A stretch of DNA of 64,000 nt from Anabaena cylindrica PCC 7122 (GTDB taxonomy: Bacteria; Cyanobacteriota; Cyanobacteriia; Cyanobacteriales; Nostocaceae): positions 1 through 64,000 of the forward strand of contig NC_019771.1 in NCBI RefSeq assembly GCF_000317695.1, given 5' to 3'. Below are positions 26,741 to 36,094 of this stretch, one piece after another. Numbering within the stretch: position 1 is the first letter of the stretch; each line of letters opens with the position of its first letter. The translations under genes and the position numbers were made by a program. Below the pieces are notes generated by a model. That model saw only the letters and a list, made by a program, of their open reading frames with translations, searched no databases and had not been told where the DNA came from.

Positions 26741-27130
26741 TTATTCAATAGTCATCGGGCCTTCAATAAAGACTCCATCTGGATTGATAGTGTTACGAAC
26801 GAAAGCGCTTTCCAAAGACCCAAGTCTAGCTCCTCTAGTATTGGCATTTTCCAAGTTGACACCCAGCATGTCACAATACAAGAGATAGGCTTCAGTCAAA
26901 TTAGCTCCGGTCAGATTGGCTCCACTCATATCACCCCAAGCACTAGCGTTGGCTCTACTCAAATTAGCTCCACTCAAATTGGCCCAACTCAGATCAACTT
27001 TACTCAATTTAGCTCCACTCAAATTGATGTCTCTAAGATCAACCCCGCTCAATTTAGCACCACTAAAATCAACCCCACTAAAATCTCTTTCCCCAGCAGC
27101 GTAACGCTTGAGCAATTCCTCAGCATCCAT
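26741..27130 (-). CDS. Pentapeptide repeat protein (small)
   Basis: 129 residues. After a short helix (MDAEELLKRYAAGERDF), about 14 A(D/N)LXX-type repeats follow (DFSGVDFSGAKLSGVDLRD..., ANLSGANLSRANAS), predicted to form a right-handed quadrilateral beta-helix. The leading 'LLkrYaaGErdF' is the usual start of this cyanobacterial group. Cytoplasmic, function unknown. Frames on the opposite strand (26651-27214 and 26916-27104) show the complementary periodic pattern and are shadows of this gene. Confidence 0.88.
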   Translation of the reverse strand: MDAEELLKRYAAGERDFSGVDFSGAKLSGVDLRDINLSGAKLSKVDLSWANLSGANLSRANASAWGDMSGANLTGANLTEAYLLYCDMLGVNLENANTRGARLGSLESAFVRNTINPDGVFIEGPMTIE

Positions 27131-27348
27131 AATTTACTCCCGGCATTAATCAACAACTTAATATATAAAGCAATACTGTTGCCAATTTTCCCAAATAGGT
27201 CTGAAACCCAATAAAATCGTGACGATATCAATAGGGTTTCAGGGTTTTGGACGATTTAACAGCTTTGCAAAAAAAATATGAAGATATACCGTTTCCATGA
27301 CGTAAGAACTACCATTAAAACAAACAATAAAAAATTGGTGTGTGTCAC

Positions 27349-27666
27349 ATGACTACTAAAAAGCAATTTAATAGCTTTGAAGAAATGCTGTCTGGTTCTG
27401 ATGTACCTGTGTTGGTAGATTTTTATGCTGATTGGTGTGGCCCCTGCCAGATGATGGTGCCAATTTTAGAACAAGTCAATGCCCAATTGAACAATCGTTT
27501 AAGAATCGTCAAAATTGACACAGAGAAGTATAAAGAGTTAGCCAGCCAATACCAAATTGCTGCCTTACCAACTCTAGTATTATTTAAGCAAGGTCAACCT
27601 GTGGATAGAATTGAGGGTGTAGTGCAAGCACCACAGTTAGTCCAACATCTCAAAACTCTCATTTAA
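27349..27666 (+). CDS. Thioredoxin, y-type
   Basis: 105 residues from ATG 27349; the in-frame GTG at 27340 is less likely. Active site is WCGPC in VLVDFYADWCGPCQMMVPILEQV, and the cis-proline loop is IAALPTLVLFKQGQPV. KKQFNSFEEMLSGSDVPVLVDFYA and VKIDTEKYKELASQYQI are strikingly like plastid thioredoxin y and its cyanobacterial homologue (often called TrxQ). The family reduces peroxiredoxins and other stress targets. It is convergent with prmA; between the stops is a three-unit GGTGACA repeat (27677-27697). Confidence 0.92.
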   Translation: MTTKKQFNSFEEMLSGSDVPVLVDFYADWCGPCQMMVPILEQVNAQLNNRLRIVKIDTEKYKELASQYQIAALPTLVLFKQGQPVDRIEGVVQAPQLVQHLKTLI

Positions 27667-27676
27667 TTTGGGGGAA

Positions 27677-27697
27677 GGTGACAGGTGACAGGTGACA
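27677..27697 (+). repeat. GGTGACA heptamer tandem repeat (3 units)
   Basis: Three perfect GGTGACA units directly after the thioredoxin stop. Short tandemly repeated heptamers (STRR) are a known feature of heterocystous cyanobacteria. Confidence 0.85.
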
Positions 27698-27769
27698 GAA
27701 ATTTTTGATATTTGATTTTCTTTCTCCGCTCAAAACCATTATCTCCTTCATCTTCCTCATCTCCCCACA

Positions 27770-28690
27770 TCATGAACGACGGGCATTTAAGCAACACCAT
27801 TCTTTTCTTTTCCAGAGAGTAGCCACAACCCAGCCATTTTGTTCTAAGACATCAGCAACGGCTTTGGATTGTTCTAGTAAAATACCGCTAAAGATACCCC
27901 AGGTAGTGGGTTTAACAATAGCTCCCATTTCTGGAATTAACTCAATAATTACATCAGCTAAAATATTGCAGACAATACCATCTACTGGTTGAGTAATTAT
28001 TTTAGTGAGAATTTCTACACTGCCCTCAGTTGGGATTAAGCGTTCTGAATTCATATCATTCAGGGCGCGATTGCTGAAAGTTGATTGTACTGCCAAAGGA
28101 TCAGTATCTACTGCATAAACTTTTTCTGCTCCCAGCAGTACCGCACCAATGGAAAGAATGCCAGAACCGCAGCCAATGTCCGCAATTATTAGAGATTGTT
28201 TTTTATCATTTTTACTAACAAAAGCTTCAGGAACTTGACTGAGGCGCATTTCTAGAGATTCTAAACACAACTGGGTTGTAGCATGATTACCCGTACCAAA
28301 TGCAACACCTGGATCAAGACGAATAACCAACCGTTCTAATGAGTCTGGTAGTGGTAGCCATGCGGGGTTAATCAGAAAGCGATCGCCTATTTCTTGAGGT
28401 TGCCAATATTGTTTCCAGCTACTAGCCCAATCTTCCTCATCAATCAATTGCCAATGGAGTATGGGAGATGGCAACCCTATACACATAGCATCTTGACGCA
28501 ACCATAACGATAGAGCAGATAAATCCAATAGCTGTGCTTGAAAGCTGGGTAAGTAAGCCTTTAATAGTGAGGAATTACCTTTGCTTTCACTAGCTGTACC
28601 ACGACAGCCAAAACCCTCCAGTCGCCAAAAGATAGAATCTTCTAGGTCTGGTTCACATAAAATTTTGAGTTCCCACCAGGTGTTTGCCAT
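27770..28690 (-). CDS. prmA: Ribosomal protein L11 methyltransferase
   Basis: 306 residues, normal for PrmA, which trimethylates ribosomal protein L11 using SAM. WWELKILCEPDLEDSIFWRLEGFG is the N-terminal substrate-recognition domain and DPGVAFGTGNHATTQLCLE the linker signature. IADIGCGSGILSIGAVLLGA is SAM motif I, and VDGIVCNILADVI holds the catalytic-region Asn (NILA). It lies 129 bases downstream of serA, separated by heptamer repeats. Confidence 0.93.
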   Translation of the reverse strand: MANTWWELKILCEPDLEDSIFWRLEGFGCRGTASESKGNSSLLKAYLPSFQAQLLDLSALSLWLRQDAMCIGLPSPILHWQLIDEEDWASSWKQYWQPQEIGDRFLINPAWLPLPDSLERLVIRLDPGVAFGTGNHATTQLCLESLEMRLSQVPEAFVSKNDKKQSLIIADIGCGSGILSIGAVLLGAEKVYAVDTDPLAVQSTFSNRALNDMNSERLIPTEGSVEILTKIITQPVDGIVCNILADVIIELIPEMGAIVKPTTWGIFSGILLEQSKAVADVLEQNGWVVATLWKRKEWCCLNARRS

Positions 28691-28819
28691 AGAATGTTAG
28701 ATTTTAGATTTTAGATTTTAGATTTTAGATTGGTAATGGGTAATTGGTGATGGGTAATTGGAAAAAACAATTACTTGTTACCTGTTTTTAATCCAAAATC
28801 CAAAATCCAAAATCCAAAA
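28691..28819. repeat. Two facing heptamer repeat tracts between serA and prmA
   Basis: A run of TTTTAGA units (about 28698-28730) and a run of ATCCAAA units (28791-28819) enclose a TAATGGGTAATTGG segment. The tracts are nearly complementary (TTTTAGATT against AATCCAAAAT), so the serA-prmA spacer could fold into a long hairpin in the mRNA. STRR family. Confidence 0.85.
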
Positions 28820-30400
28820 TTAAAGTGTTACTGTATACGCATCTCGAATTCCCGGTACTTTCGTAATTTCATCTAAGATGCCTTCTGGTAAAGGATCATC
28901 AATACTTAGCGCCATGACTGCATCACCACGGACGATTTTACGACCTACCTGCATACTGGCAATATTGACATTAAAACTACCAAGTAGAGAACCGAGTTTA
29001 CCGATAATTCCTGGCATATCACGGTGCAGAGTGAACAGCATATATTTGCTAGGTGGAACGTTAATGGGGAAACCATCAACATCAGTGAGGTGAATTTCTT
29101 TATCACCCAACAAAGCACCTGTAACTGAATGAGTACCTAAAGTACCTGTAGCTTCTAGATGCAGTGAACCGGCATAATCTCTGGCTGAGGCATCCCGTGT
29201 TTCAATCACGCGAATTCCTCTTTCTTTGGCTTCTATGCTGGCGTTGACATAATTAACCCGTTCCCGTAAGGCTTGATAAAGTAGTCCTTTAAGGGCTGCT
29301 ACTACCAACGGCTGACTTTTGTTGGTTGCGAGTTCTCCTTGGAGTGTGATGTTGAGTGTTTCTACCCTGCCACCTACTAGTTGTCCTACCAAGTTACCAA
29401 GGGTTTCTGCCAACTGCATATAAGGCTTGAGTTCTTCTAAAACATCGGGTCCGAATCCGGGGATGTTAACAGCAGAACGAGCAGGTAGTCCTAAGAGGAC
29501 ATCGCGGATTTGTTCAGCTACGTCTATAGCAACGTTAACTTGGGCTTCGGTGGTTGATGCCCCTAAGTGGGGGGTGAGGATGAGATCTTTGCCGAGCGAT
29601 CGCAAATCAGACTCACCCAGAGGTTCTGACTCGAATACATCTAAAGCTGCACCACCAATTTTACCTTCTTTGATTGCCGCTGCTAAAGCTGCTTCATCAA
29701 TGATGCCACCACGAGCGCAGTTAATAATTCTCGCTGTTGGTTTCATCTTCGCCAAAGTTTTGGCATTGATTAAGTGGGTAGTTTCTGGGGTTTTGGGGAT
29801 ATGCAAGGTGATATAATCTGCTTGCTGCATCAGTAAATCTAACTCTACCAATTGACAGCCCATCTGTTCAGCCCTTTCTGTAGAAATAAAGGGATCATAA
29901 GCTAAAAGTTTCATCCCCATAGCTTTGGCTACAGCCGCAACATGAGAGCCAATTTTACCTAGCCCGACAACGCCGAGAGTTTTTTTGTATACTTCTGCAC
30001 CTACAAAAGTTTTGCGATCCCATTCACCCCGTTTTACGGAAGCATTTGCATCTGGGATATGACGAGATAAAGATAACATCATTGCTAGTGCGTGTTCGGC
30101 TGCGGCAATGGTATTTCCCTCTGGAGAATTGACTACTACAATACCTTTGCGGGTAGCAGCAGGAACATCAACATTATCCACTCCCACACCAGCACGACCA
30201 ATAATTTTTAATTGTGTGCCAGCTTCAATAATTTCTTGAGTGACGCGAGTTCCAGAACGGATCATCAACGCATCGTACTCGCCAATAATTTCTATCAGTT
30301 CTGCTGGTTTAAGACCTGTTTTGACATCAACCGTAGCAACTTGGGAAAGGATGTCAATACCAGCCTGGTCAATCGGATCGGAGACAAGAACCTTAGACAT
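28820..30400 (-). CDS. serA: D-3-phosphoglycerate dehydrogenase
   Basis: 526 residues, the long type with an ACT domain. It oxidises 3-phosphoglycerate with NAD+ as the first step of serine synthesis. Visible parts: KVLVSDPIDQAGIDIL; the NAD-binding motif LGVVGLGKIGSHVA; the active-site region INCARGGIIDEAAL with catalytic His in LTPHLGAST; the intervening ASB domain; and the C-terminal ACT domain MPGIIGKLGSLLGSFNVNIASM, which in many homologues binds serine. Single promoter region upstream (30401-30600). Confidence 0.96.
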   Translation of the reverse strand: MSKVLVSDPIDQAGIDILSQVATVDVKTGLKPAELIEIIGEYDALMIRSGTRVTQEIIEAGTQLKIIGRAGVGVDNVDVPAATRKGIVVVNSPEGNTIAAAEHALAMMLSLSRHIPDANASVKRGEWDRKTFVGAEVYKKTLGVVGLGKIGSHVAAVAKAMGMKLLAYDPFISTERAEQMGCQLVELDLLMQQADYITLHIPKTPETTHLINAKTLAKMKPTARIINCARGGIIDEAALAAAIKEGKIGGAALDVFESEPLGESDLRSLGKDLILTPHLGASTTEAQVNVAIDVAEQIRDVLLGLPARSAVNIPGFGPDVLEELKPYMQLAETLGNLVGQLVGGRVETLNITLQGELATNKSQPLVVAALKGLLYQALRERVNYVNASIEAKERGIRVIETRDASARDYAGSLHLEATGTLGTHSVTGALLGDKEIHLTDVDGFPINVPPSKYMLFTLHRDMPGIIGKLGSLLGSFNVNIASMQVGRKIVRGDAVMALSIDDPLPEGILDEITKVPGIRDAYTVTL

Positions 30401-30726
30401 GATTACTTCATTTAAATTTACAGGTTTTGCTGCACAAGACTTTTAAGTTTAGTCTTTATCTGTAACAATTCAGCAAGAATTATGCGTTTCTATATATAGC
30501 AAGCAGGGGACTCTTAACAGGATAACTGAGTGAAACTCTATTGGTGTTTAAGTTTTGTAGTGAGTTTTTATCTCCATACGCTACCAGGCAATTGCTATAT
30601 ATCTAATTTACTTCCTCCTGACTCCGAACTCCGAACTCCGAACTCCTGACTCCTGACTCCTGCTATATCGCCTGAACAAAATAATAATTCTATAATTAAT
30701 TGTGGTGAGTGTTGGGAGAAGTAGTG
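30401..30726. other. Divergent region between serA and Uma2 gene, with heptamer repeats
   Basis: Contains a heptamer tract at 30620-30663 built of GAACTCC and GACTCCT units. Upstream of it the CTCTTAACAGGA motif (30511-30522) also occurs at 1801-1812. Promoters of both divergent genes should lie between. No gene seen. Confidence 0.6.
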
Positions 30727-31425
30727 ATGTTAAATTTCCACCTACCAAGGTACTTACCCTCGGCTGAAGAGTTACCCGATTCTGATGAAACACCTGTGGA
30801 TAACGAACTACAAGAATTAATTCCAGGATTGCTGAAATCAATACTGCTGATACTTTGGTCTGAACGCATGGACTGGTTTTTTGGGGTAAATATGGGGATT
30901 TATTATCACCCTGATGAACTGCCAATGGTGCCAGATGGGTTTCTGAGCTTGGGAGTGGAACGTTGTTATGATGAGGAATTACGCCCTAGTTATGTGTTGT
31001 GGGATGAAAATGTTGTCCCCATTTTAGTCCTAGAAGTGGTTTCTCCAAATTATCGCAAGGAGTACACCATTAAACTGGACGAATATGCGGACTTGGGTGT
31101 GCGATATTATGTGATTTATTCTTCTCGTCGTCGTCGCAAACCACGTTTGGAAGTACATAAGTTAGTGAATGGGAAGTATGAGTTACAAGCAGGAAATCCT
31201 GTATGGCTACCAGAAATTGGCTTAGGAATTGGTTCTGAACAGGGAAATTATGGTGGTTTAAACCGGGAATGGTTGTATTGGTATGATAATGACGGCAAGC
31301 GGTATTTGACACCGCAAGAACAGATTATAGAGGCAGAAGAACGCGCTCAGTTGGCAGAAGTGCGATCGCAAAAGTTAGCCGAAAAGTTGCAAGATTTAGG
31401 AATCGACCCTGCTCAAGTTCAATAA
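30727..31425 (+). CDS. Uma2 family (DUF820) putative restriction endonuclease-like protein
   Basis: About 232 residues from ATG 30727; an in-frame TTG at 30709 is less likely. YLPSAEELPDSDETPVDNELQELIPGLL starts the family. The PD-(D/E)XK-type core is visible as PDGFLSLGVE and VPILVLEVVSPNYRKEYTIKLDEYADLGVRYYVIY (E..S......K). The C-terminal helix EEQIIEAEERAQLAEVRSQKLAEKL-type tail is usual. These proteins are very numerous in cyanobacteria and of unknown function. Followed by a palindrome that may end transcription. Confidence 0.88.
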   Translation: MLNFHLPRYLPSAEELPDSDETPVDNELQELIPGLLKSILLILWSERMDWFFGVNMGIYYHPDELPMVPDGFLSLGVERCYDEELRPSYVLWDENVVPILVLEVVSPNYRKEYTIKLDEYADLGVRYYVIYSSRRRRKPRLEVHKLVNGKYELQAGNPVWLPEIGLGIGSEQGNYGGLNREWLYWYDNDGKRYLTPQEQIIEAEERAQLAEVRSQKLAEKLQDLGIDPAQVQ

Positions 31426-31434
31426 GATAAAAAT

Positions 31435-31454
31435 AAACCTGCCTAGGCAGGTTT
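31435..31454. terminator. 20-bp perfect palindrome after Uma2 gene
   Basis: AAACCTGCCTAGGCAGGTTT is fully self-complementary and can form an 8-bp stem with a CTAG loop. It lies 10 bases after the stop codon. The T-run is short (TTTAAATATT), so termination may be weak and bidirectional, since panB converges from the other side. Confidence 0.65.
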
Positions 31455-31460
31455 AAATAT

Positions 31461-31592
31461 TTAAGAGAACTCCACAAAAAAGATGATCCAATCTTGTGGG
31501 ATGGGCATCTTGCCCGTCCTTGTATTATTAGCGGGCTTTTCGGCCCGCACCACAAGAAATTTTGGGATATTTTTTTAATTGGAGAACTCTAA
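31461..31592 (-). repeat. 131-bp MITE-like element, copy B
   Basis: Ends TTAAGAGAACTCCA and TTGGAGAACTCTAA (inverted). The core CAATCTTGTGGGATGGGCATC and AAGCGGG-like hairpins match copies A (6779-6909) and C (about 49061-49191). Its orientation is opposite to copy A. It sits between the convergent Uma2 and panB genes. Confidence 0.8.
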
Positions 31593-31598
31593 TTCTAA

Positions 31599-32369
31599 TT
31601 ACGGAAATTGGCGATCGCGTACTTCCACAGCATATTTCTGCACAGCTTGAGTAATATGTTCTCGTAAATTTGTATAAACTTTGGCGAAGGGCGGTTGTTT
31701 TTCTGAAAGTCCGATAATGTCAGAAGTAACTAATACTTGACCATCGCAGTCCGAACCTGCACCGATACCAATAGTAGGAATACGCAATTTTTGAGTAATT
31801 TGTAATGCTAAATGAGCAGGGATATGTTCTAACACTATTGAAAATACACCAGCTTGTTCGAGAGCGATCGCTTCATTTAAAATTCTCTCACCAGCTTCTG
31901 GGCTTTTTCCCTGTTGTCGTAAACCCAGTTGATGTACAGATTGTGGTGTCAACCCGACATGACCCATCACCGGAATACCAGCTTGCACCAGCCTGGCCAC
32001 AGTTTCCACCATTGCCGGATGTCCACCTTCTAATTTTACCGCTTGTGCGCCGGTTTCCTTCAGCACCCTGCCGGCAGACTGCATAGCTTGAGAAACACTT
32101 TCTTGATAAGTTAAAAATGGTAAATCGACAACAACAAGAGCGCGTTTTACAGCACGACGCACAGCTTTAGCATGATGAATCATTTCATCTAGAGTAATTG
32201 GCAGCGTTGTCTCATACCCAAGAATTACTGCCAAAGAATCTCCCACCAGGATTAAGTCTACACCAGCTGCATCTAGCAGTTGAGCGATCGCATAATCCCA
32301 GCCAGTCAGAGCGACAATTGCCCGCCCCTGCTGTTTCCATTGAATTAATTGCTGGGTAGTAACTGCCAT
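31599..32369 (-). CDS. panB: 3-methyl-2-oxobutanoate hydroxymethyltransferase
   Basis: 256 residues. PanB transfers a hydroxymethyl group from methylene-tetrahydrofolate to alpha-ketoisovalerate for pantothenate (coenzyme A) synthesis. Conserved stretches: ALTGWDYAIAQLLDAAGVDLILVGDSLAVILGY, VVVDLPFLTY, AQAVKLEGG, PVMGHVGLTPQSVH, and IGIGAGSDCDGQVLVTSDIIGL. The start codon is only about 7 bases from a long heptamer repeat tract, and no Shine-Dalgarno-like sequence lies between, so its untranslated leader must be made of repeat sequence. Confidence 0.96.
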   Translation of the reverse strand: MAVTTQQLIQWKQQGRAIVALTGWDYAIAQLLDAAGVDLILVGDSLAVILGYETTLPITLDEMIHHAKAVRRAVKRALVVVDLPFLTYQESVSQAMQSAGRVLKETGAQAVKLEGGHPAMVETVARLVQAGIPVMGHVGLTPQSVHQLGLRQQGKSPEAGERILNEAIALEQAGVFSIVLEHIPAHLALQITQKLRIPTIGIGAGSDCDGQVLVTSDIIGLSEKQPPFAKVYTNLREHITQAVQKYAVEVRDRQFP

Positions 32370-32375
32370 AAAAAA

Positions 32376-32556
<181 letters not shown>

Positions 32557-33639
32557 CTACTTCACAGACCGACCGAACCCAAAATGAGTTTGTGCTTTAT
32601 CCATTGTAGGCATTAACCAAGCCAGCCCCTCGCTGGTTCCCACCCACAACTTATTACCAAGATCAGGTGCAACAGTCAGCACTCGACTAGAAGGCAGCCC
32701 CGCAACTCGGTCTAACAAAGCACCCGTATTGGGATTTAATCGTAACAAACCATTAGTCGTACCAACCCAAACACTACCATCTTGAGCAAAACGGACTGAA
32801 GTTACATTCCTTCCTCGCAAAGGCGTGACAGACCTCAACACAATTCCATTTTTTGGGTTAACCACTAATAATTGATTTGGCATTCCTGCCCAAATTAACC
32901 CTTCAGGACTGATGGCTAAAGATTGCACAGTCGTCCCTGGTAAATTATTTATCCTCTTCATAATCAAGGCATTGGCAGTATTCACCCTGACCAGTCCATC
33001 CAAAGTCCCAACCCAAAGCTGACCTTCAGCATCTAAAGTCATTGCATTGGCGCTAACACCAGGCAAGTTTTTGATTGTTGTCATAATCAAGCCTTGGTCA
33101 GGACTAATCAAGGCTAAACCGCTATCAGTACCTGTCCACAAATAACCACGTTTATCTGTTAACAGCGACAATACCCGTTTGGAAGGTAGTAATAAATTTT
33201 GTGCTGTAATTTCATTAGTGCGAGGATCTACTCGTGTCAAACCCTCATAATTTCCCACCCATAAACGCCCGACTTTATCTTGGGCTAATGCACTAATAGT
33301 AATATTTGGTAAACTGACACGAGCAATAACCTTACCTGTATTCGGGTCAATCCGCGATAAACCCCGCCAAGAACCTACCCACAAATTACCAGCAAAATCT
33401 CCTAACAAATTACTAATGCGGTAATCAGTTTCTGCTTCTCTTTCTTGCACATCCCGATCATCGGGTAAGGGATCTACTCGTCTTGGTGGAGGTGCGGCTG
33501 GGTAAGTAGTAGTGGAATTATTTGGATTGATATCAGGTTTTGTTTGCGCTCCTACTTGCTCTCCTGTACTGGGTAGACTTATCAGCCCCAGCAAAATAGA
33601 AATCATCAATAAACGAGTACGACTATTAAATAATACCAC
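32557..33639 (-). CDS. Exported beta-propeller protein (two-component regulator propeller repeats)
   Basis: 360 residues. The N-terminus LLMISILLGLISLPSTGEQVGAQT is a probable signal peptide, followed by a Pro/Asn-rich linker. From about residue 75 at least six repeats of about 42 residues occur with the pattern 'lWvGt..GL.rvdp..g' (LWVGNYEGLTRVDP, LWTGTDSGLALISP, LWVGTLDGLVRVN, VWVGTTNGLLRLNP, LWVGTSEGLAWL). This is the Reg_prop-type propeller normally found as the sensor part of hybrid kinases, but here it stands alone without kinase or membrane domain. Role unknown, probably periplasmic binding. Confidence 0.83.
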   Translation of the reverse strand: MVLFNSRTRLLMISILLGLISLPSTGEQVGAQTKPDINPNNSTTTYPAAPPPRRVDPLPDDRDVQEREAETDYRISNLLGDFAGNLWVGSWRGLSRIDPNTGKVIARVSLPNITISALAQDKVGRLWVGNYEGLTRVDPRTNEITAQNLLLPSKRVLSLLTDKRGYLWTGTDSGLALISPDQGLIMTTIKNLPGVSANAMTLDAEGQLWVGTLDGLVRVNTANALIMKRINNLPGTTVQSLAISPEGLIWAGMPNQLLVVNPKNGIVLRSVTPLRGRNVTSVRFAQDGSVWVGTTNGLLRLNPNTGALLDRVAGLPSSRVLTVAPDLGNKLWVGTSEGLAWLMPTMDKAQTHFGFGRSVK

Positions 33640-34578
33640 GGTTGTATATCCTTTCGAGACAGTACCTAAGAACTATTAGCTAAAATGACTTGAGATTAAT
33701 TAATAGTCTTCCCTGAGTTGGTATTTTTTTTAGCATCAATAGCAATTTTTTCCTCAATCTAGCACTTTGCTGATAGATTATGCTGCACAATCGGGAGTCA
33801 GTAAACTAATTTGACAAAACTGCGGCGCGATCGCTAACCGTCCCCTAATTTTAACTATGGGGTAACACGGCACTCAGTAGGCTGGAAATTCTTTTGTATC
33901 TGGCAGAAAAATGTATCACAGGTAGTCTATATAACTAATAGTCACCCTTTGTACAGTAGTCTTAACAAAATGTTTAAAAATTTCTTTAATAAGAAATTTA
34001 AATATATGAGTTCAAAACTTTCAAAGAATAACTTATTGAATTATTGATATATTGTGAGACAAGTTACAAATTACGTCGTGTGCAGTTTTTTATCTTTAGC
34101 TCACTTCTGAGCTAAACCGCAGTTAGTGAAGTTTCCTTTATATCTTTTTACCCAATCGGAATCAAGATATCAGGAGAAAAAACGGGAAAATGAGCTAGAC
34201 AGCTTAAAACCCTACTTTTTTCTACTTTAAAAGGCATAAATTCCCATAATGCCCGTAAAGCAACGAATTTTCTCTGAAATTAAGCAGGTTTAGTAAGGTA
34301 AGCAAAAGAGATAGAAAAAACTTAGTGTTTGTGGGACGGGGGAAAAAGCAAAGCCTTTAGATTGGCGCTTTTACACGAAGATAATCATCAAGGTGCGGTA
34401 ATTTGCCACCGCTGCCAACTGCTTGTCACAAAAAAAATGCTGCCCTCTAGCAACAGTTAACCCCCAAATATAAGTTCTCTTTATATCTACAATGAGAAAA
34501 GAAGAAAGATAAAGGGTGATAAGAAGTTGCACATAACGTGATTTGATAGTAAAAAGAATGACTTCTTGGAAGGAAAAT
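33640..34578. promoter_or_regulatory. Long leader/promoter region of the rbcLXS operon
   Basis: 939 bases with no supported gene between divergent genes. rbcL in heterocystous cyanobacteria is known for long upstream regions and 5' untranslated leaders. A perfect TTGACA (33811-33816) is present but has no good -10 at 17 bases, so I do not assign a promoter. A HIP1 octamer lies at about 33827. GGAAGGA (34568-34574) is the ribosome-binding site for rbcL. Confidence 0.55.
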
Positions 34579-36009
34579 ATGTCTTACGCGCAAACGAAGA
34601 CTCAGGCGAAAGCTGGGTATCAAGCTGGGGTTAAAGATTACAGACTAACTTATTACACTCCCGATTACACACCTAAAGATACAGATATTCTTGCAGCATT
34701 CCGGATGACTCCTCAACCTGGAGTTCCACCTGAAGAAGCTGGTGCTGCGGTAGCTGCTGAGTCTTCTACAGGTACTTGGACAACTGTATGGACAGACTTG
34801 CTCACCGACCTAGATCGCTACAAAGGTCGTTGCTATGACATCGAACCAGTTGCTGGTGAAGACAACCAATACATCGCTTACGTTGCTTATCCTCTAGACT
34901 TGTTTGAGGAAGGTTCCGTCACCAATATGTTGACCTCCATTGTAGGTAACGTATTTGGTTTCAAAGCATTACGCGCATTGCGTTTGGAAGACTTGCGGAT
35001 TCCCGTTGCTTACCTGAAGACCTTCCAAGGTCCTCCTCACGGTATTCAAGTTGAACGCGACAAGTTGAACAAGTATGGTCGTCCTTTGTTGGGTTGTACC
35101 ATTAAGCCCAAATTAGGCTTGTCTGCTAAGAACTACGGTCGCGCCGTATACGAATGTTTGCGTGGTGGTTTGGACTTCACCAAAGACGACGAAAACATCA
35201 ACTCCGCACCATTCCAAAGATGGCGCGATCGCTTCTTGTTTGTAGCAGAAGCAATCCACAAAGCACAAGCAGAAACCGGCGAAATCAAGGGTCACTACTT
35301 GAACGTAACCGCTCCTACCTGTGAACAAATGATTGAACGGGCTGAGTACGCTAAAGAACTCAAAATGCCCATCATCATGCATGACTACCTGACCGCAGGT
35401 TTCACAGCTAACACCACCTTGGCTCATTGGTGTCGTAAGAACGGTATTTTGCTGCACATTCACCGTGCTATGCACGCCGTAATTGACCGTCAAAAGAACC
35501 ACGGTATCCACTTCCGCGTATTGGCTAAAACCTTGCGGATGTCTGGTGGTGACCACATTCACACCGGTACAGTTGTTGGTAAATTGGAAGGCGAACGTGG
35601 CATCACAATGGGCTTCGTTGACCTACTACGTGAAAACTACGTTGAGCAAGACAAGTCTCGCGGTATCTACTTCACCCAAGATTGGGCTTCTATGCCTGGT
35701 GTAATGGCAGTTGCTTCCGGTGGTATCCACGTATGGCATATGCCCGCACTCCTAGAAATCTTTGGTGATGACTCCGTACTACAGTTTGGTGGTGGTACAC
35801 TTGGTCACCCCTGGGGTAATGCTCCTGGTGCAACCGCTAACCGCGTAGCTCTAGAAGCTTGCGTTCAAGCTCGTAACGAAGGACGTAGCTTGGCTCGTGA
35901 AGGTAACGACATTATCCGCGAAGCGGCTAAGTGGTCTCCTGAACTAGCTGTTGCTTGCGAACTGTGGAAAGAAATCAAGTTCGAGTTTGAAGCAATGGAT
36001 ACCGTCTGA
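34579..36009 (+). CDS. rbcL: RuBisCO large subunit (form IB)
   Basis: 476 residues starting MSYAQTKTQAKAGYQAGVKD at ATG 34579; the frame is open upstream to 34543, but the strong GGAAGGA fits 34579. It fixes CO2 onto ribulose-1,5-bisphosphate in carboxysomes. The active-site lysine is in GCTIKPKLGLSAKNYG; the carbamylated lysine and metal ligands are in GGLDFTKDDENINS. Loop 6 is visible as GTVVGKLEGER. The sequence is near-identical in type to cyanobacterial and plant form IB. First gene of rbcL-rbcX-rbcS. Codon use is more GC-rich and regular than in neighbours, as expected for high expression. Confidence 0.99.
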   Translation: MSYAQTKTQAKAGYQAGVKDYRLTYYTPDYTPKDTDILAAFRMTPQPGVPPEEAGAAVAAESSTGTWTTVWTDLLTDLDRYKGRCYDIEPVAGEDNQYIAYVAYPLDLFEEGSVTNMLTSIVGNVFGFKALRALRLEDLRIPVAYLKTFQGPPHGIQVERDKLNKYGRPLLGCTIKPKLGLSAKNYGRAVYECLRGGLDFTKDDENINSAPFQRWRDRFLFVAEAIHKAQAETGEIKGHYLNVTAPTCEQMIERAEYAKELKMPIIMHDYLTAGFTANTTLAHWCRKNGILLHIHRAMHAVIDRQKNHGIHFRVLAKTLRMSGGDHIHTGTVVGKLEGERGITMGFVDLLRENYVEQDKSRGIYFTQDWASMPGVMAVASGGIHVWHMPALLEIFGDDSVLQFGGGTLGHPWGNAPGATANRVALEACVQARNEGRSLAREGNDIIREAAKWSPELAVACELWKEIKFEFEAMDTV

Positions 36010-36094
36010 TCATTTAGGATTTGGGATTTTGGACTATTGGATCAATTTAAAATCCAAAATCCAAAATCTAAAATCTATGGGGCTGGGGTCAAGC
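36010..36094 (+). repeat. rbcL-rbcX spacer with heptamer hairpin
   Basis: TTAGGATTTGGGATTTTGGA on the left pairs with AAAATCCAAAATCCAAAATC on the right, with few mismatches. It forms a long stem-loop of ATCCAAA-type heptamers. It lies inside the operon, so it could modulate the high rbcL to low rbcX/rbcS transcript ratio by processing or attenuation. No other gene is present. Confidence 0.8.

Noticed and set aside
26651..27214. 187-residue plus-strand frame with periodic 'tqi.ss' pattern
   Set aside because: It is the complement of the pentapeptide repeat gene at 26741-27130, whose minus-strand product has proper A(D/N)LXX repeats.
1801..30522. CTCTTAACAGGA shared by 1801-1812 and 30511-30522
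   Set aside because: Only about 12 bases match firmly; too short to call a repeat family from two sites.
33811..33839. Perfect TTGACA upstream of rbcL as a -35 box
   Set aside because: No -10-like sequence at a 16-18 base distance, and it is about 770 bases from the start codon.
35113..35562. 149-residue frame antisense to rbcL
   Set aside because: Lies entirely within the conserved rbcL coding sequence and has no domain or ribosome-binding site.
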